NCBI RefSeq assembly: GCF_902497555.1
Contig: NZ_CABVGP010000001.1
Coordinates: 1,716,501-1,780,500, forward strand
Length of the DNA stretch: 64,000 nucleotides
Source of the DNA: Amycolatopsis camponoti
Lineage (GTDB): Bacteria > Actinomycetota > Actinomycetes > Mycobacteriales > Pseudonocardiaceae
Direction of reading: 5' to 3'
Shown here: piece by piece, positions 38,781 through 47,345 of the stretch
Position numbering within the stretch: the stretch's first letter is position 1
How the letters are laid out: each line of letters begins with the position of its first letter
Notes under the pieces: generated by a model
Database searches by the model: none
What the model was told of the DNA's origin: nothing
What the model saw: the letters and a program-made list of their open reading frames with translations, nothing else
Translations under genes and position numbers: made by a program

Positions 38781-40804
38781 CCCCCGAAGCCCTTCAGCTT
38801 GACCTTGGAGCCCTTCTGCACGAACGTCCCCGGCTGCGGGTCCTGCTGGAAGACGAAGTCGAACCCGCCGCCGCCGTTGCCGCGGCCCCGGCCACCGTCG
38901 CGGTCGGCCTTCAGCCCGGCCTGCTCGAGGATCTTCTGGGCGTCGTCGAACGAGCGGAACCGCACGTCCGGCACCTGCACGGCGTTGTTGACGAAGACGC
39001 CGATCCGCTTCTCCTTGGCCTGCGAGTTGGCCGGCGGGTCGGTCCGGGTGACGGCGCCGCCCGCGACGTCCTGCTTGAACTCCTCGCCCGCCTGGAACGG
39101 CTCGAAGCCGGCCTGCTGCAGCAGCTGGAACGCCTCGTCCTTGCTCCGGCCGGTGACGTCCGGGACCGGCGGCAGCGGGATCGGGCCCTTCGACACGATG
39201 ATCGTGACCTGGCCGCCGATGTTCAGCTGGCTGCCCGCGGACGGCTCGGTGCGGATCACCGCGCCCTGCGGGACGTCGGCGTCGAAGTCGTCGCCACCGC
39301 GGGCCGGGGTCAGCTGCGCGGTCTTGATGGCCTGCTCGGCGTCGGGCAGCGCGGTGCCCGGCCGGATGTCCGGCACCGTCGGGCGGCCCTTCGACAGCAC
39401 GACCGACACGTTCGAGTTCGGCTGCAGCGAGGTGCCCTCGGCGGGCTCGGCCCGCAGCACGGTGTTCGACGGCACGGAGTTGTCGTACTCCTGGCTGAAC
39501 TGCGGGTTCAGCTTCACCGCCCGCAGCGCGTCGCCGGCCGCGGCCTGGTTCAGCCCGACGAGCTTCGGCACGGTCGCGGTCTTGGCGCCGCCGGTGTCGG
39601 TGATCATGAAGATGAACGCCGTGATCAGCCCACCGAACAGCAGCACCGCGCCGGCGATGACGGCGATCCGCTTCCGGTTGTCCGTCGGCTTCTCCGGCTC
39701 GGACCCGCCGCGGCGCCGGGCCACCGGCGGCCGCACGGGCGGGATCTGCTGGGTGAAGCCCGGGGGAGGGGTGCCCGGGTGGCTCAGCGCCCGCGTCGCG
39801 TTCGGGCGGTTGACCGGCATGGTCTTCTCGGTGTCCGGCACCTGCGGGATCCGCGGCAGCGTGCGCTCGGTGTCGGCGAGGTCGCCCTGGCCGCGCGAGA
39901 CCGGGACCGGCACGTTCACCGGCAGCAGGCCCAGCTGCGCGCGCACCGCCGTCAGCTCGGTCAGGAACTCCCCGGCGTCGGCGGGGCGCAGCGCCGCGTC
40001 GCGCCGGGTCGCGCGGGTGATCAGCTCGTCCAGCGCGGGCGGCAGGTCCGGGCGCAGCTCGCTGGGGCGCGGGACGTCGTCGTTCACGTGGCGGTAGGCC
40101 ACGGAGATCGCCGTGTCGCCGGTGTAGGGCACCTGCCCGGTGAGCATCTCGAAGAGCAGGATGCCGACCGAGTAGACGTCGCCCTGCGCGGACGCCGAGC
40201 CGGTCTCGACCTGCTCCGGCGACAGGTAGGCGACCGTGCCCAGGATGACGCTCGAGCTCGTCGTGCCCGCGCTCGCCACGGCCCGCACCAGGCCGAAGTC
40301 GGCGACCTTCACCGCGCCGCCGGTGTGCGGCCCGGTCCGGCCGATCAGCACGTTCTCCGGCTTGACGTCGCGGTGCACCAGCCCCGCCCGGTGCGCGACG
40401 GCCAGCGCCGAGAGCACCGGCTCGGCCACGCTCAGCGCCAGCGCGATGTCCAGGGGGCCCTGGTCGGCCAGCAGGTCGCGCAGCGTCCCGCCGTCGACCA
40501 GCTCCATCACCAGGAACGCGAGGCCGGACTCGGCGCCCTGGGGCAGGTCGAACCCCTGGTCGTGCACCGCCACCACGTGCGGGTGGTGCAGCTGCGCCGC
40601 CGACTGCGCCTCGCGCACGAACCGGTCCACGAACGACCGGTCGTCGGCGAACCGCGGGTCCATGATCTTGATCGCGACCGGACGGTCCAGCCGGGTGTCC
40701 GTCCCCCGGTAGACGGAGGACATCCCCCCGTGCGCGAGCAGCCGGTCCACCCGGTAGCGCCGCTCGAGGAGCGTGCCGACCAGGCTGGGTTGGGTGCGAG
40801 TCAC
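38777..40804 (-). CDS. pknL: Serine/threonine protein kinase with four PASTA domains (PknL-type)
   Basis: 675 aa from GTG 40804, 8 nt after TACGAT. Kinase domain residues ~15-280: Lys46 in VAIKIMD, catalytic Asp146 in HRDVKPEN, DFG at 169-171. A juxtamembrane linker, one membrane helix (380-402), then four extracellular PASTA repeats to the end; the fourth has a Gly/Arg-rich insert. PASTA kinases sense peptidoglycan fragments. Divergent from the Rv2175c-type gene, whose mycobacterial homologue is a PknL substrate. First gene of the operon with NfeD-like and flotillin. Confidence 0.95.
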   Translation of the reverse strand: MTRTQPSLVGTLLERRYRVDRLLAHGGMSSVYRGTDTRLDRPVAIKIMDPRFADDRSFVDRFVREAQSAAQLHHPHVVAVHDQGFDLPQGAESGLAFLVMELVDGGTLRDLLADQGPLDIALALSVAEPVLSALAVAHRAGLVHRDVKPENVLIGRTGPHTGGAVKVADFGLVRAVASAGTTSSSVILGTVAYLSPEQVETGSASAQGDVYSVGILLFEMLTGQVPYTGDTAISVAYRHVNDDVPRPSELRPDLPPALDELITRATRRDAALRPADAGEFLTELTAVRAQLGLLPVNVPVPVSRGQGDLADTERTLPRIPQVPDTEKTMPVNRPNATRALSHPGTPPPGFTQQIPPVRPPVARRRGGSEPEKPTDNRKRIAVIAGAVLLFGGLITAFIFMITDTGGAKTATVPKLVGLNQAAAGDALRAVKLNPQFSQEYDNSVPSNTVLRAEPAEGTSLQPNSNVSVVLSKGRPTVPDIRPGTALPDAEQAIKTAQLTPARGGDDFDADVPQGAVIRTEPSAGSQLNIGGQVTIIVSKGPIPLPPVPDVTGRSKDEAFQLLQQAGFEPFQAGEEFKQDVAGGAVTRTDPPANSQAKEKRIGVFVNNAVQVPDVRFRSFDDAQKILEQAGLKADRDGGRGRGNGGGGFDFVFQQDPQPGTFVQKGSKVKLKGFGG

Positions 40805-40812
40805 GAGTATGG

Positions 40813-40900
40813 ATCGTACGGAACCGCACACGGTTGGTGGAGGAGACCTCGCGGGTCACCCGTGCGCACTAACGGGCGTGAGTGCGGAATGTGGCAGAGT
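40813..40900. promoter_or_regulatory. Divergent promoters of pknL and the Rv2175c-type gene
   Basis: TACGAT (40818-40813, minus) is 8 nt from the pknL GTG. CAGAGT (40895-40900, plus) is 7 nt from the GTG at 40908. No shared operator is obvious in the 103-bp gap. Confidence 0.4.
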
Positions 40901-40901
40901 G

Positions 40902-42374
40902 TCACCTGTGAGTGGGATTCCTGTCGCCGACGACGTCCTCGACACCGCCATCGCGGTCCTCCCGGTGGGAGAGGTCGCGAAAGTTCTCGGGACGTCGGCC
41001 AACAAGGTCCGCCAGATGCTGCGCGACGGTCAGCTGATCGCCGTCCGGCGAGGCGGTGACCTGTGCGTTCCCGGTGCTTTCTTCGTCAAGGACGGGGTGG
41101 TGAAGGGCCTGGCCGGGACGATCACGGTGCTCGCCGACTCCGGGTTCTCCCGGACCGAGATGCTGCGGTGGCTCTTCGAGACCGACGAGACCCTGCCGGG
41201 CAACACCCCGATCAACGCCCTGCGCACCAGCCACGGCACCGAGGTGAAGCGGCGCGCCCAAGCGATGGCGTTCTGACCTGCGGAAACAGCTCGCCGCGGC
41301 GGCCAGTTGGACGGCCGCGGCGATACTCAGGCACGCCGGGAGCGACCAGGTCGCGAGCGGCCCGGCGGCGGCCGCCCCGGCCGCGAGACCGGTGATCTTC
41401 ACGCTCGCCGCCGTCGTGAACACCTGCGCCCGGACGTGCTCCGGCGCCTCGCGGTGGCGGATCGCGAACAACGCCGTGAGCTGCGGTCCTTCGCCGAAGC
41501 CGGCCACCGCGGCGGCCAGGACCAGCAGCGTCACGCCGTCGGCGGCCGCCGCCAGCGTGGCACTCACGGCCAGGACCAGCGTGCTCAGCCAGACCGTCCG
41601 GTCCGGGGACCACGGCAGCGGAAATCTCGTGAAGACGCCGTTGGCCAGCAGCGACGCGACCGCCAGGACCGTGAGCAGGAGCGCGCCGTCCGCGGGGCCG
41701 CGCAGGTGGGTCGCGCCCAGCAGGGGATAACAGACGGTGACCATGCCGATGCCGGCGCAGGACGTCGCCGACGCCAGCGTGGCGCGCCTCAGCGGGGCGT
41801 TGCGCACGAGAACCGTGAAGCCGTCCTTGAGGCGGGGCGCGGTCCCGGGTCGTTTCGCGGGGAGGGACCAGGCCACCGGGACCGCGGCGGCGACCAGGGC
41901 GACGGCCACCCCGAGCCCGAGCGGGCCGCCGAGGAGCCCGGCGAGCCCGGGCCCGGCCAGGGCGGCGGCGGTGAACGTGAGCGCGTCGAGCCGGCTGGCC
42001 CTCGGGAGCTTCGGCCCGGCGACGGCGGGCAGCTGAGCGGTCCAGCCACCGGCGATGGCCGGGTTGAGCAGGCCGACCGCGACGGCTCCGGCGACCACGG
42101 TCCCGAGCGGCAGGTGCCCGAAGGCGGCGGTGATGAGGGCGATCCCGCCCGCGTACCCGGCGAGGGCGATCGCCAGCAGCCGCCCGGGCGTCGCACTGCG
42201 GTCGAGGAAGTTCCCGAAGACGGGCCCGCCCACGGCGGCGGCCGCGGTCAGCCCGGCGAGCAGCGCGGAACCGGCGTGCGTGCCCTGGTGCAGCCCGAGC
42301 AGGAGGAGGGCGGGGCCGGACAGCTCGTCCCCGGTCCGCGCCAGCGTCGCCCCGGCCAGGTAACGCCTCAGCAT
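40902..42374 (-). CDS. MFS transporter; 3' end antisense to the Rv2175c-type gene
   Basis: 490 codons from ATG 42374 (TAACGT 7 nt upstream). About 12 membrane helices occupy residues 1-365, as in drug-efflux MFS proteins. A natural end would be near 41280, but the frame has no stop until 40902, adding ~125 hydrophilic residues that are the antisense of the gene at 40908-41276. Either the extension is translated, or the original stop was lost. Substrate unknown. Confidence 0.75.
   Translation of the reverse strand: MLRRYLAGATLARTGDELSGPALLLLGLHQGTHAGSALLAGLTAAAAVGGPVFGNFLDRSATPGRLLAIALAGYAGGIALITAAFGHLPLGTVVAGAVAVGLLNPAIAGGWTAQLPAVAGPKLPRASRLDALTFTAAALAGPGLAGLLGGPLGLGVAVALVAAAVPVAWSLPAKRPGTAPRLKDGFTVLVRNAPLRRATLASATSCAGIGMVTVCYPLLGATHLRGPADGALLLTVLAVASLLANGVFTRFPLPWSPDRTVWLSTLVLAVSATLAAAADGVTLLVLAAAVAGFGEGPQLTALFAIRHREAPEHVRAQVFTTAASVKITGLAAGAAAAGPLATWSLPACLSIAAAVQLAAAASCFRRSERHRLGAPLHLGAVAGAQGVDRGVARQGLVGLEEPPQHLGPGEPGVGEHRDRPGQALHHPVLDEESTGNAQVTASPDGDQLTVAQHLADLVGRRPENFRDLSHREDRDGGVEDVVGDRNPTHR
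40908..41276 (+). CDS. Rv2175c-type DNA-binding protein
   Basis: 122 aa from GTG 40908. A winged-helix excisionase-like fold: VAKVLGTSANKVRQMLRDGQLIAVRRGGDLCVPG, then a C-terminal region ending in EVKRRAQAMAF. The mycobacterial homologue Rv2175c binds DNA weakly and loses binding when PknL phosphorylates an N-terminal Thr; this protein has Thr near residue 11. The pairing with pknL is conserved here. The whole gene lies antisense inside the open frame of the MFS gene. Confidence 0.9.
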   Translation: MSGIPVADDVLDTAIAVLPVGEVAKVLGTSANKVRQMLRDGQLIAVRRGGDLCVPGAFFVKDGVVKGLAGTITVLADSGFSRTEMLRWLFETDETLPGNTPINALRTSHGTEVKRRAQAMAF

Positions 42375-42396
42375 GGGCAAGACGTTACAGTGGGGG

Positions 42397-42915
42397 ATGG
42401 CCTTTCCGCACCGCGATTCCGTGCAGCGCGCGGTCGACCTGCTGGGCGTCCTGCTGTCCGACGCCGATCCGGAGGCGGTGGCGCGGGTCTTGCGATCGCA
42501 CGGCGAACCGGACGTCCGGCTGTCGCCTTCGGATCTGGCGGAACTGCGCACGGCGGCGGTTTCGCTCCGCGAGGTGTTCGCGGCGCCCGACGTGGCTTCG
42601 GCGGCTTCGGTGCTCAACACGTTGTTCGCGGAGTACGCGGGCCCCCCGAGGCTGACGGACCACGAAGAGGGTTACGGCTGGCACCTGCACGCGGACGCGG
42701 CGGACGACGGGCCGTGGGGAGCGTGGCTGGTGACGTCTTCGGCGCTGGGGCTGGCCTCGCTGCTGGCGGAGCGCCAGGACGTCCCGGGAGGGCTGTGCGC
42801 GTCGCTGTCGTGCGGGAAGCCGTTCGCACACACGGGAGGCGGCAGTCCCCGGAGGTTCTGCTCGGCCCGGTGCGCGACCCGCGAGCGCGTCGCCGCGCAC
42901 CGGGCGCGAGGGTGA
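42397..42915 (+). CDS. CGNR zinc-finger / ABATE domain protein
   Basis: 172 aa. The C-terminus GLCASLSCGKPFAHTGGGSPRRFCSARC.. is the CGNR zinc finger (four Cys), and the N-terminal part is the ABATE ligand-binding-like domain. Such proteins are stress-related putative regulators in actinomycetes. Divergent from the MFS gene across 22 bp, so the promoters overlap and the two genes may be co-controlled. Confidence 0.85.
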   Translation: MAFPHRDSVQRAVDLLGVLLSDADPEAVARVLRSHGEPDVRLSPSDLAELRTAAVSLREVFAAPDVASAASVLNTLFAEYAGPPRLTDHEEGYGWHLHADAADDGPWGAWLVTSSALGLASLLAERQDVPGGLCASLSCGKPFAHTGGGSPRRFCSARCATRERVAAHRARG

Positions 42916-42918
42916 AGC

Positions 42919-43698
42919 TCAGCCGTTGGTCTTGTCGCGCCAGGCGATCCAGGACTTCAACGCGCCCAGGTCGTAGTCCGGGCCGCCCACGCCGACCGTG
43001 AACGTCGTGACGCCCAGGCTCAGCAGCTTCGGGCCCAGCTCGTCCGGCTCGCCCTGCACGCCGCACGAACGCTCGATCTCCGCCGGGTCGCGGCCGACGT
43101 CCGCACAGTGCTGGTCGAGGATCTTCACCTTGCGCTCGACGACCTCCGGGTCGCCGAAGCCGTGCCAGATGTCGCCGTGCTTGGCCACCAGCTTCAAGGT
43201 CTTCTTCTCGCCGCCGCCGCCGATGAGGACCGGGATCTTGCGGGTCGGCGGCGGGTTCAGCTTGCCGAAGCGGGCCTCGATGCGGGGGAGCGACTCCGCC
43301 AGGTTGTCCAGGCGCCCGCCCGCGGTGCCGAACTCGTAGCCGTACTCGTCGTAGTCCTTCTCGAACCAGCCGGAGCCGATGCCGAGGATGAGCCGGCCGC
43401 CGGAGATGTGGTCGACCGTGCGGGCCATGTCGGCCAGCAGCTCGGGGTTGCGGTAGCTGTTGCAGGTCACCAGCGCGCCGATCTCCACGCGCGACGTCGA
43501 CTCCGCCCACGCGCCGAGCATGGTCCAGCACTCGAAGTGCTTGCCCTCGGGATCGCCGTACAGCGGGTAGAAGTGGTCCCAGTTGAAGACGATGTCGGCG
43601 CCGAGGTCCTCGGCCGCCGAGGCGGTGCGCCGGATGGTGTCGTAGTCGGCGTGCTGCGGCTGGAGCTGCAGCCCGATCCGGATGCGTCGTTCGGTCAT
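42919..43698 (-). CDS. LLM-class (F420-type) oxidoreductase
   Basis: 259 aa. Luciferase-like TIM barrel: IGLQLQPQHADYDTIRRTA, VFNWDHFYPLYGD, GALVTCNSYRNPELLA, LGIGSGWFEKDYDEYG and PVLIGGGGEKKTLKLVAKHGD. These indicate the F420-dependent branch. Its ATG overlaps the crtB stop, so it may be read with the carotenoid genes; a TAGGCT 6 nt before the ATG would also allow its own leaderless promoter. Substrate unknown. Confidence 0.9.
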   Translation of the reverse strand: MTERRIRIGLQLQPQHADYDTIRRTASAAEDLGADIVFNWDHFYPLYGDPEGKHFECWTMLGAWAESTSRVEIGALVTCNSYRNPELLADMARTVDHISGGRLILGIGSGWFEKDYDEYGYEFGTAGGRLDNLAESLPRIEARFGKLNPPPTRKIPVLIGGGGEKKTLKLVAKHGDIWHGFGDPEVVERKVKILDQHCADVGRDPAEIERSCGVQGEPDELGPKLLSLGVTTFTVGVGGPDYDLGALKSWIAWRDKTNG

Positions 43699-44723
43699 GA
43701 ACGCAGCCTACGACCGCCCCGGAGCGTCTCGCGCGCCCAGACCGTGGCCAAGGGTGGTAGCGCCACTACCAGCCTGCGCGACTTCGGCACCACCGCGCGC
43801 CGCGTGAGGATGTCGTAGTCGAGCGCCACGATCTCGTCGAGAATGCCTTCGTACAGCGTCAACGCCGTCCGCACGCACGGCCGCGATTCCGGGCGCAGCA
43901 ACGGAACCCCGGCCTCGGCCCGCCGGTACACCGCCCGCGTCCGCGCGACGAAGTACGCCAGCGCCGCCCGGATCCGCGGATCGGGTCGCCGCTCCTCCAG
44001 CAGTGATCGCGAGACGCCGAACGCGGCCAGCTCCGCCGAAGGCAGGTAGAGGCGGCCACGATCGAGGTCCTCGCCGACGTCGCGCAGGAAGTTCGTCAGC
44101 TGGAACGCCTCGCCGAGCGCGATGGCCCCCGGCGTGGCGTCGGCCAGCGGGCCGACCGTGCCGAACACCGGCAGCATCTGCAGCCCGATCACCGCGGCCG
44201 AGCCGTACATGTAGTCACCCAGCTCGGCGAACGTCCGGTACTCGATCGGGTCGAGATCCCGCCGCATGGACTTCAGGAACGCGTCGAACAGGCCGCGCTC
44301 GATGCCGTACCGGCGCACCGTGTCGGCCAGCGCCGCGAGCACCGGGTCGTCCGGGGTGCCGCCGTCGAAGACGACGTCGACCATCGCCGCGACGCGATCC
44401 AGCTCGGCCGCCGGATCACTGCCCGGCGCCGGGTTGTCGACCAGTTCGTCGGCCATCCGCGCGAACCCGTAGAGCGTGTGCGCGGCCGGCCGGGCCCGCG
44501 CCGGCAGCAGCCGGGTGGCCAGGAAGAACGTGCGCCCGTGGTGGGCGTTGATGCGGCGGCACTCCGTGTACGCGGCGCGCAGAGCGGGCTCGGTGATGCC
44601 CGCGGCGTCGAGTTCCCGATTCGGCCGAAAGCAGGCGGACACGGCCCGCAGCCGATCCGCGTGAGGCGAGGGGTTCCGCCGTGACTGCCGGTCGGATCGG
44701 GAACTATCGGCAAAGTCGTTCAC
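43695..44723 (-). CDS. crtB: Phytoene synthase CrtB
   Basis: 342 aa from GTG 44723, overlapping the crtI stop. It condenses two GGPP into phytoene. Visible: FFLATRLLP, the first Asp motif YGFARMADELVDN, and the second, FQLTNFLRDVGEDLDRGRLYLP. It follows crtI, so the order is idsA-crtI-crtB. Product, with CrtI, should be lycopene or a shorter desaturation product. Confidence 0.95.
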   Translation of the reverse strand: MNDFADSSRSDRQSRRNPSPHADRLRAVSACFRPNRELDAAGITEPALRAAYTECRRINAHHGRTFFLATRLLPARARPAAHTLYGFARMADELVDNPAPGSDPAAELDRVAAMVDVVFDGGTPDDPVLAALADTVRRYGIERGLFDAFLKSMRRDLDPIEYRTFAELGDYMYGSAAVIGLQMLPVFGTVGPLADATPGAIALGEAFQLTNFLRDVGEDLDRGRLYLPSAELAAFGVSRSLLEERRPDPRIRAALAYFVARTRAVYRRAEAGVPLLRPESRPCVRTALTLYEGILDEIVALDYDILTRRAVVPKSRRLVVALPPLATVWARETLRGGRRLRS

Positions 44724-46192
44724 CGGCCGGTGATCCTTTCCGCTGCCAGTCGTCCGGAGATGAGCACGGGCGGGATGCCGACGCCGGGGGTGGTGCCGCA
44801 GCCGGCGAGCACCACGTTGCCCGCCGCGCGCACCAGGTTCGCCGGCCGGAACGGGCCGGTCTGCGTGAACGTGTGCGCCAGCGAGAACGGCGTCCCGGCG
44901 GCGAGCCCGCGCGCCGCCCAGTCCGCGGGGGTGATCGTCTCGTCGACGGTGAACTCGTCGCCGAACCCGGTCAGCCCGCGCGCTTCGAGCGTGCGGAACA
45001 GCTCTTCGCGGTACGGCCCGCGCACGCGGTCCCAGTCGACCGGCCCGCGGTGGGTGTTCGGCGCCGGAGCGAGCACCGAGACGATTTCGCCACCGCGCCC
45101 GGCCAGCCCGGGGTCGGTCGCCGTCGGCCGCGTGACCAGCAGCGACGGGTCGCTCATCAGCTTCCCCTCGCGGATGATCTCCGCGAACGTCCGCTCCCAG
45201 GCGTCGCCGAAGAAGATCGTGTGGTGGCCGAGGTCCCACTTCTCGGTGGTCCGCCCGTGCACCACCACGGCGGACGGCGAGTACCGCAGCGGCACCGGCC
45301 GCCGCGGCCGCGCACCGATGAGGCGGTAGGCCGCGCTCAGCTCGGTGGCCAGCACGACGGCGTCGCAGGCGATCCGCTCGCCCGAGCGCGTCCGGACCGC
45401 GCGCACCCGCGAATTCACCCGCTCGAGCCACGCGGCTTCGGTGCCGAACCGCACGTCGGCGCCCGCCCGCGCGGCGGCGCCGGTCATCGCCCGGCCGATC
45501 TCGCCCATCCCGCCTTCGGGGTAGTAGACGCCGCCGACGGTGTCCATGTAGGCGATGACGCCGTACGCGCCGATCGCGCTCGCCGGGTCGAGACCCGCGT
45601 AGAGCGCCTGGAAGGTGAACAGCCGCCGGACCCGCTCGTCGAGCAGGTAGCGGCCGACGCGCGGGCCGAGCCTGCCGAACCCGCCCAGCGCCGCGAGCTT
45701 CGCCAGCTCGGGGCGGGCCAGGTCGAGCGGCGAGTCGAAGTTCGTCGCGAGGAACCGGTCCTTCTGCACGGCGTACAGCTCGGTCAGCCAGCGCCGCAGC
45801 GCGCGGTAGCCCGCCGCCTCGCGGCCGCCAGCGAAGGCGCGGATCTCGGCCTCCATCGCGTCGCCGTCGGTGTGCAGCGCCAGCTCGCCGCCGTCGGCGA
45901 ACCGTGCCCGGTACGCCGGGTCGAGCCGGGTCAGGCGCAGGTTCTTGGCCAGGGACTCGCCGACCGCGGCGAACGCCTCTTCGAGCAGCTCGGGCATGGT
46001 CAGCACGCTCGCGCCGGTGTCCACGGCGTTGCCGTCGAAGTTCTGCTGCCCGGCGCGTCCGCCCGGGACGGCGGCCTGCTCCAGCAGCGTGACGCGGCGC
46101 CCCGCGCCGAGCAGGTGCAAGGTCGCCGACAGCCCGGCCAGGCCCGCCCCGATCACGACGACGTGGTCGGTGGCCCCCTCCACGCGCCGCAC
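44720..46192 (-). CDS. crtI: Phytoene desaturase CrtI
   Basis: 490 aa, usual length. FAD site VVVIGAGLAGLSATLHLLGAG at the N-terminus and the C-terminal AGCGTTPGVGIPPVLISGRLAAERI are diagnostic of bacterial CrtI. It oxidises phytoene stepwise. The GTG at 46192 lies 1 nt after the idsA stop; a second GTG at 46183 is possible. Carotenoid cyclase and later genes are not in the window. Confidence 0.95.
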   Translation of the reverse strand: MRRVEGATDHVVVIGAGLAGLSATLHLLGAGRRVTLLEQAAVPGGRAGQQNFDGNAVDTGASVLTMPELLEEAFAAVGESLAKNLRLTRLDPAYRARFADGGELALHTDGDAMEAEIRAFAGGREAAGYRALRRWLTELYAVQKDRFLATNFDSPLDLARPELAKLAALGGFGRLGPRVGRYLLDERVRRLFTFQALYAGLDPASAIGAYGVIAYMDTVGGVYYPEGGMGEIGRAMTGAAARAGADVRFGTEAAWLERVNSRVRAVRTRSGERIACDAVVLATELSAAYRLIGARPRRPVPLRYSPSAVVVHGRTTEKWDLGHHTIFFGDAWERTFAEIIREGKLMSDPSLLVTRPTATDPGLAGRGGEIVSVLAPAPNTHRGPVDWDRVRGPYREELFRTLEARGLTGFGDEFTVDETITPADWAARGLAAGTPFSLAHTFTQTGPFRPANLVRAAGNVVLAGCGTTPGVGIPPVLISGRLAAERITGR

Positions 46193-46193
46193 G

Positions 46194-47285
46194 TCAGTAC
46201 GTCCGCTGGGTGGCCTTGACGACCAGCCCGGTCAGCGCGGCGGGCGCCGGCTCGGCCAGGTGCGCGCGCTCGAGCGCGGCCATCGCCGCGGTGGTCAGCT
46301 CGTCGATCCGCCGCTCGACCGCGTCGACCGCACCGACCTGCTGCAACGCCATCCGGACCGTCTCGACGCCTTCGTCGGAGAGGTCCGCGTCGCCGATCGC
46401 GTCCGCGATGACCGTGGCCGCGGCGGTCTCGTCCTTCTCCGCGGCGAGCTGCAGGCCGAGCGCGACGAGCAGCGTGCGCTTGCCCTCGCGCAGGTCGTCG
46501 CCGGCGGGCTTGCCGGTGACCGACGGGTCGCCGAACACGCCGAGCAGGTCGTCGCGCAGCTGGAACGCGATGCCGACCTCGCCGCCGAACTCCAGCAGCG
46601 TGGTGATCAGCTCGGGGGAGGCACCGCCGAGCGCGGCGCCCAGGTGCAGCGGCCGCTGCACGGTGTAGGCGGCGGTCTTGAGCCGGTCGATCTTCAGCGC
46701 GGCCTCGACGGAGGCGTCCCCGGTGGCCTGCGTGCGGACGTCGAGGTACTGCCCGGCGAGCACCTCGGTGCGCATCGCGCGCCACGCGGGGCGGGCCGCG
46801 GCCAGGGTCTCCGCCGGCAGGGCCGCGTCGGCGAACATGTCGTCCGCCCAGGCCAGGGCCAGGTCGCCGACGAGCACCGCGGTGGCCAGGCCGAACGTCG
46901 AGGGGGAGCCGAGCCAGCCCTGGTCGGCGTGCAGCTTCGCGCCCGCGATGTGCACGGTCGGGAAACCGCGGCGGGAGTCGGAGGAGTCGATGAGGTCGTC
47001 GTGGATCAGCGCGCACGCCTGGATCAGCTCGAGGCTGGACACCGCCTGCAGCACGCCCTCGGCGTCCGGGCCCGCCGGGTCGCCGCCCGCGCCGCGCCAG
47101 CCCCACCAGGCGAACGTCGGGCGCAAGCGTTTGCCACCGGTCAGCACGAACCCGCTCAGCGCGTCGATCCCGGCCTTCACGGTGGGCTCGGTCGCCACGA
47201 TTCCGTCGCTCGCCCGGCCGAGGAACCCGGCCAGCGCGCGCTCGACGTTGGCGGGCAGATCGGCGTCGGAAACGGGCGCGTTCAT
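46194..47285 (-). CDS. idsA: Polyprenyl diphosphate synthase (GGPP synthase type)
   Basis: 363 aa. First Asp-rich motif ALIHDDLIDSSDSRRG and second FQLRDDLLGVFGD; GGKRLRPTFAWWGW near residue 50. The residues before the first motif are typical of enzymes making GGPP. It supplies crtB. GAGGA precedes the ATG. It starts the carotenoid operon; the mycobacterial homologue idsA2 lies in the same neighbourhood. Confidence 0.93.
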   Translation of the reverse strand: MNAPVSDADLPANVERALAGFLGRASDGIVATEPTVKAGIDALSGFVLTGGKRLRPTFAWWGWRGAGGDPAGPDAEGVLQAVSSLELIQACALIHDDLIDSSDSRRGFPTVHIAGAKLHADQGWLGSPSTFGLATAVLVGDLALAWADDMFADAALPAETLAAARPAWRAMRTEVLAGQYLDVRTQATGDASVEAALKIDRLKTAAYTVQRPLHLGAALGGASPELITTLLEFGGEVGIAFQLRDDLLGVFGDPSVTGKPAGDDLREGKRTLLVALGLQLAAEKDETAAATVIADAIGDADLSDEGVETVRMALQQVGAVDAVERRIDELTTAAMAALERAHLAEPAPAALTGLVVKATQRTY

Positions 47286-47345
47286 CCCGCCATCCTCGCG
47301 GAACCGGCGGCGGCGCGGGCCGCCGGGGCACCCGGATGTGGCGAA

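Noticed and set aside
40902..41276. Treating the minus-strand extension as a separate gene
   Set aside because: It has no own start or motif; it is either the transporter tail or a shadow of the Rv2175c-type gene.
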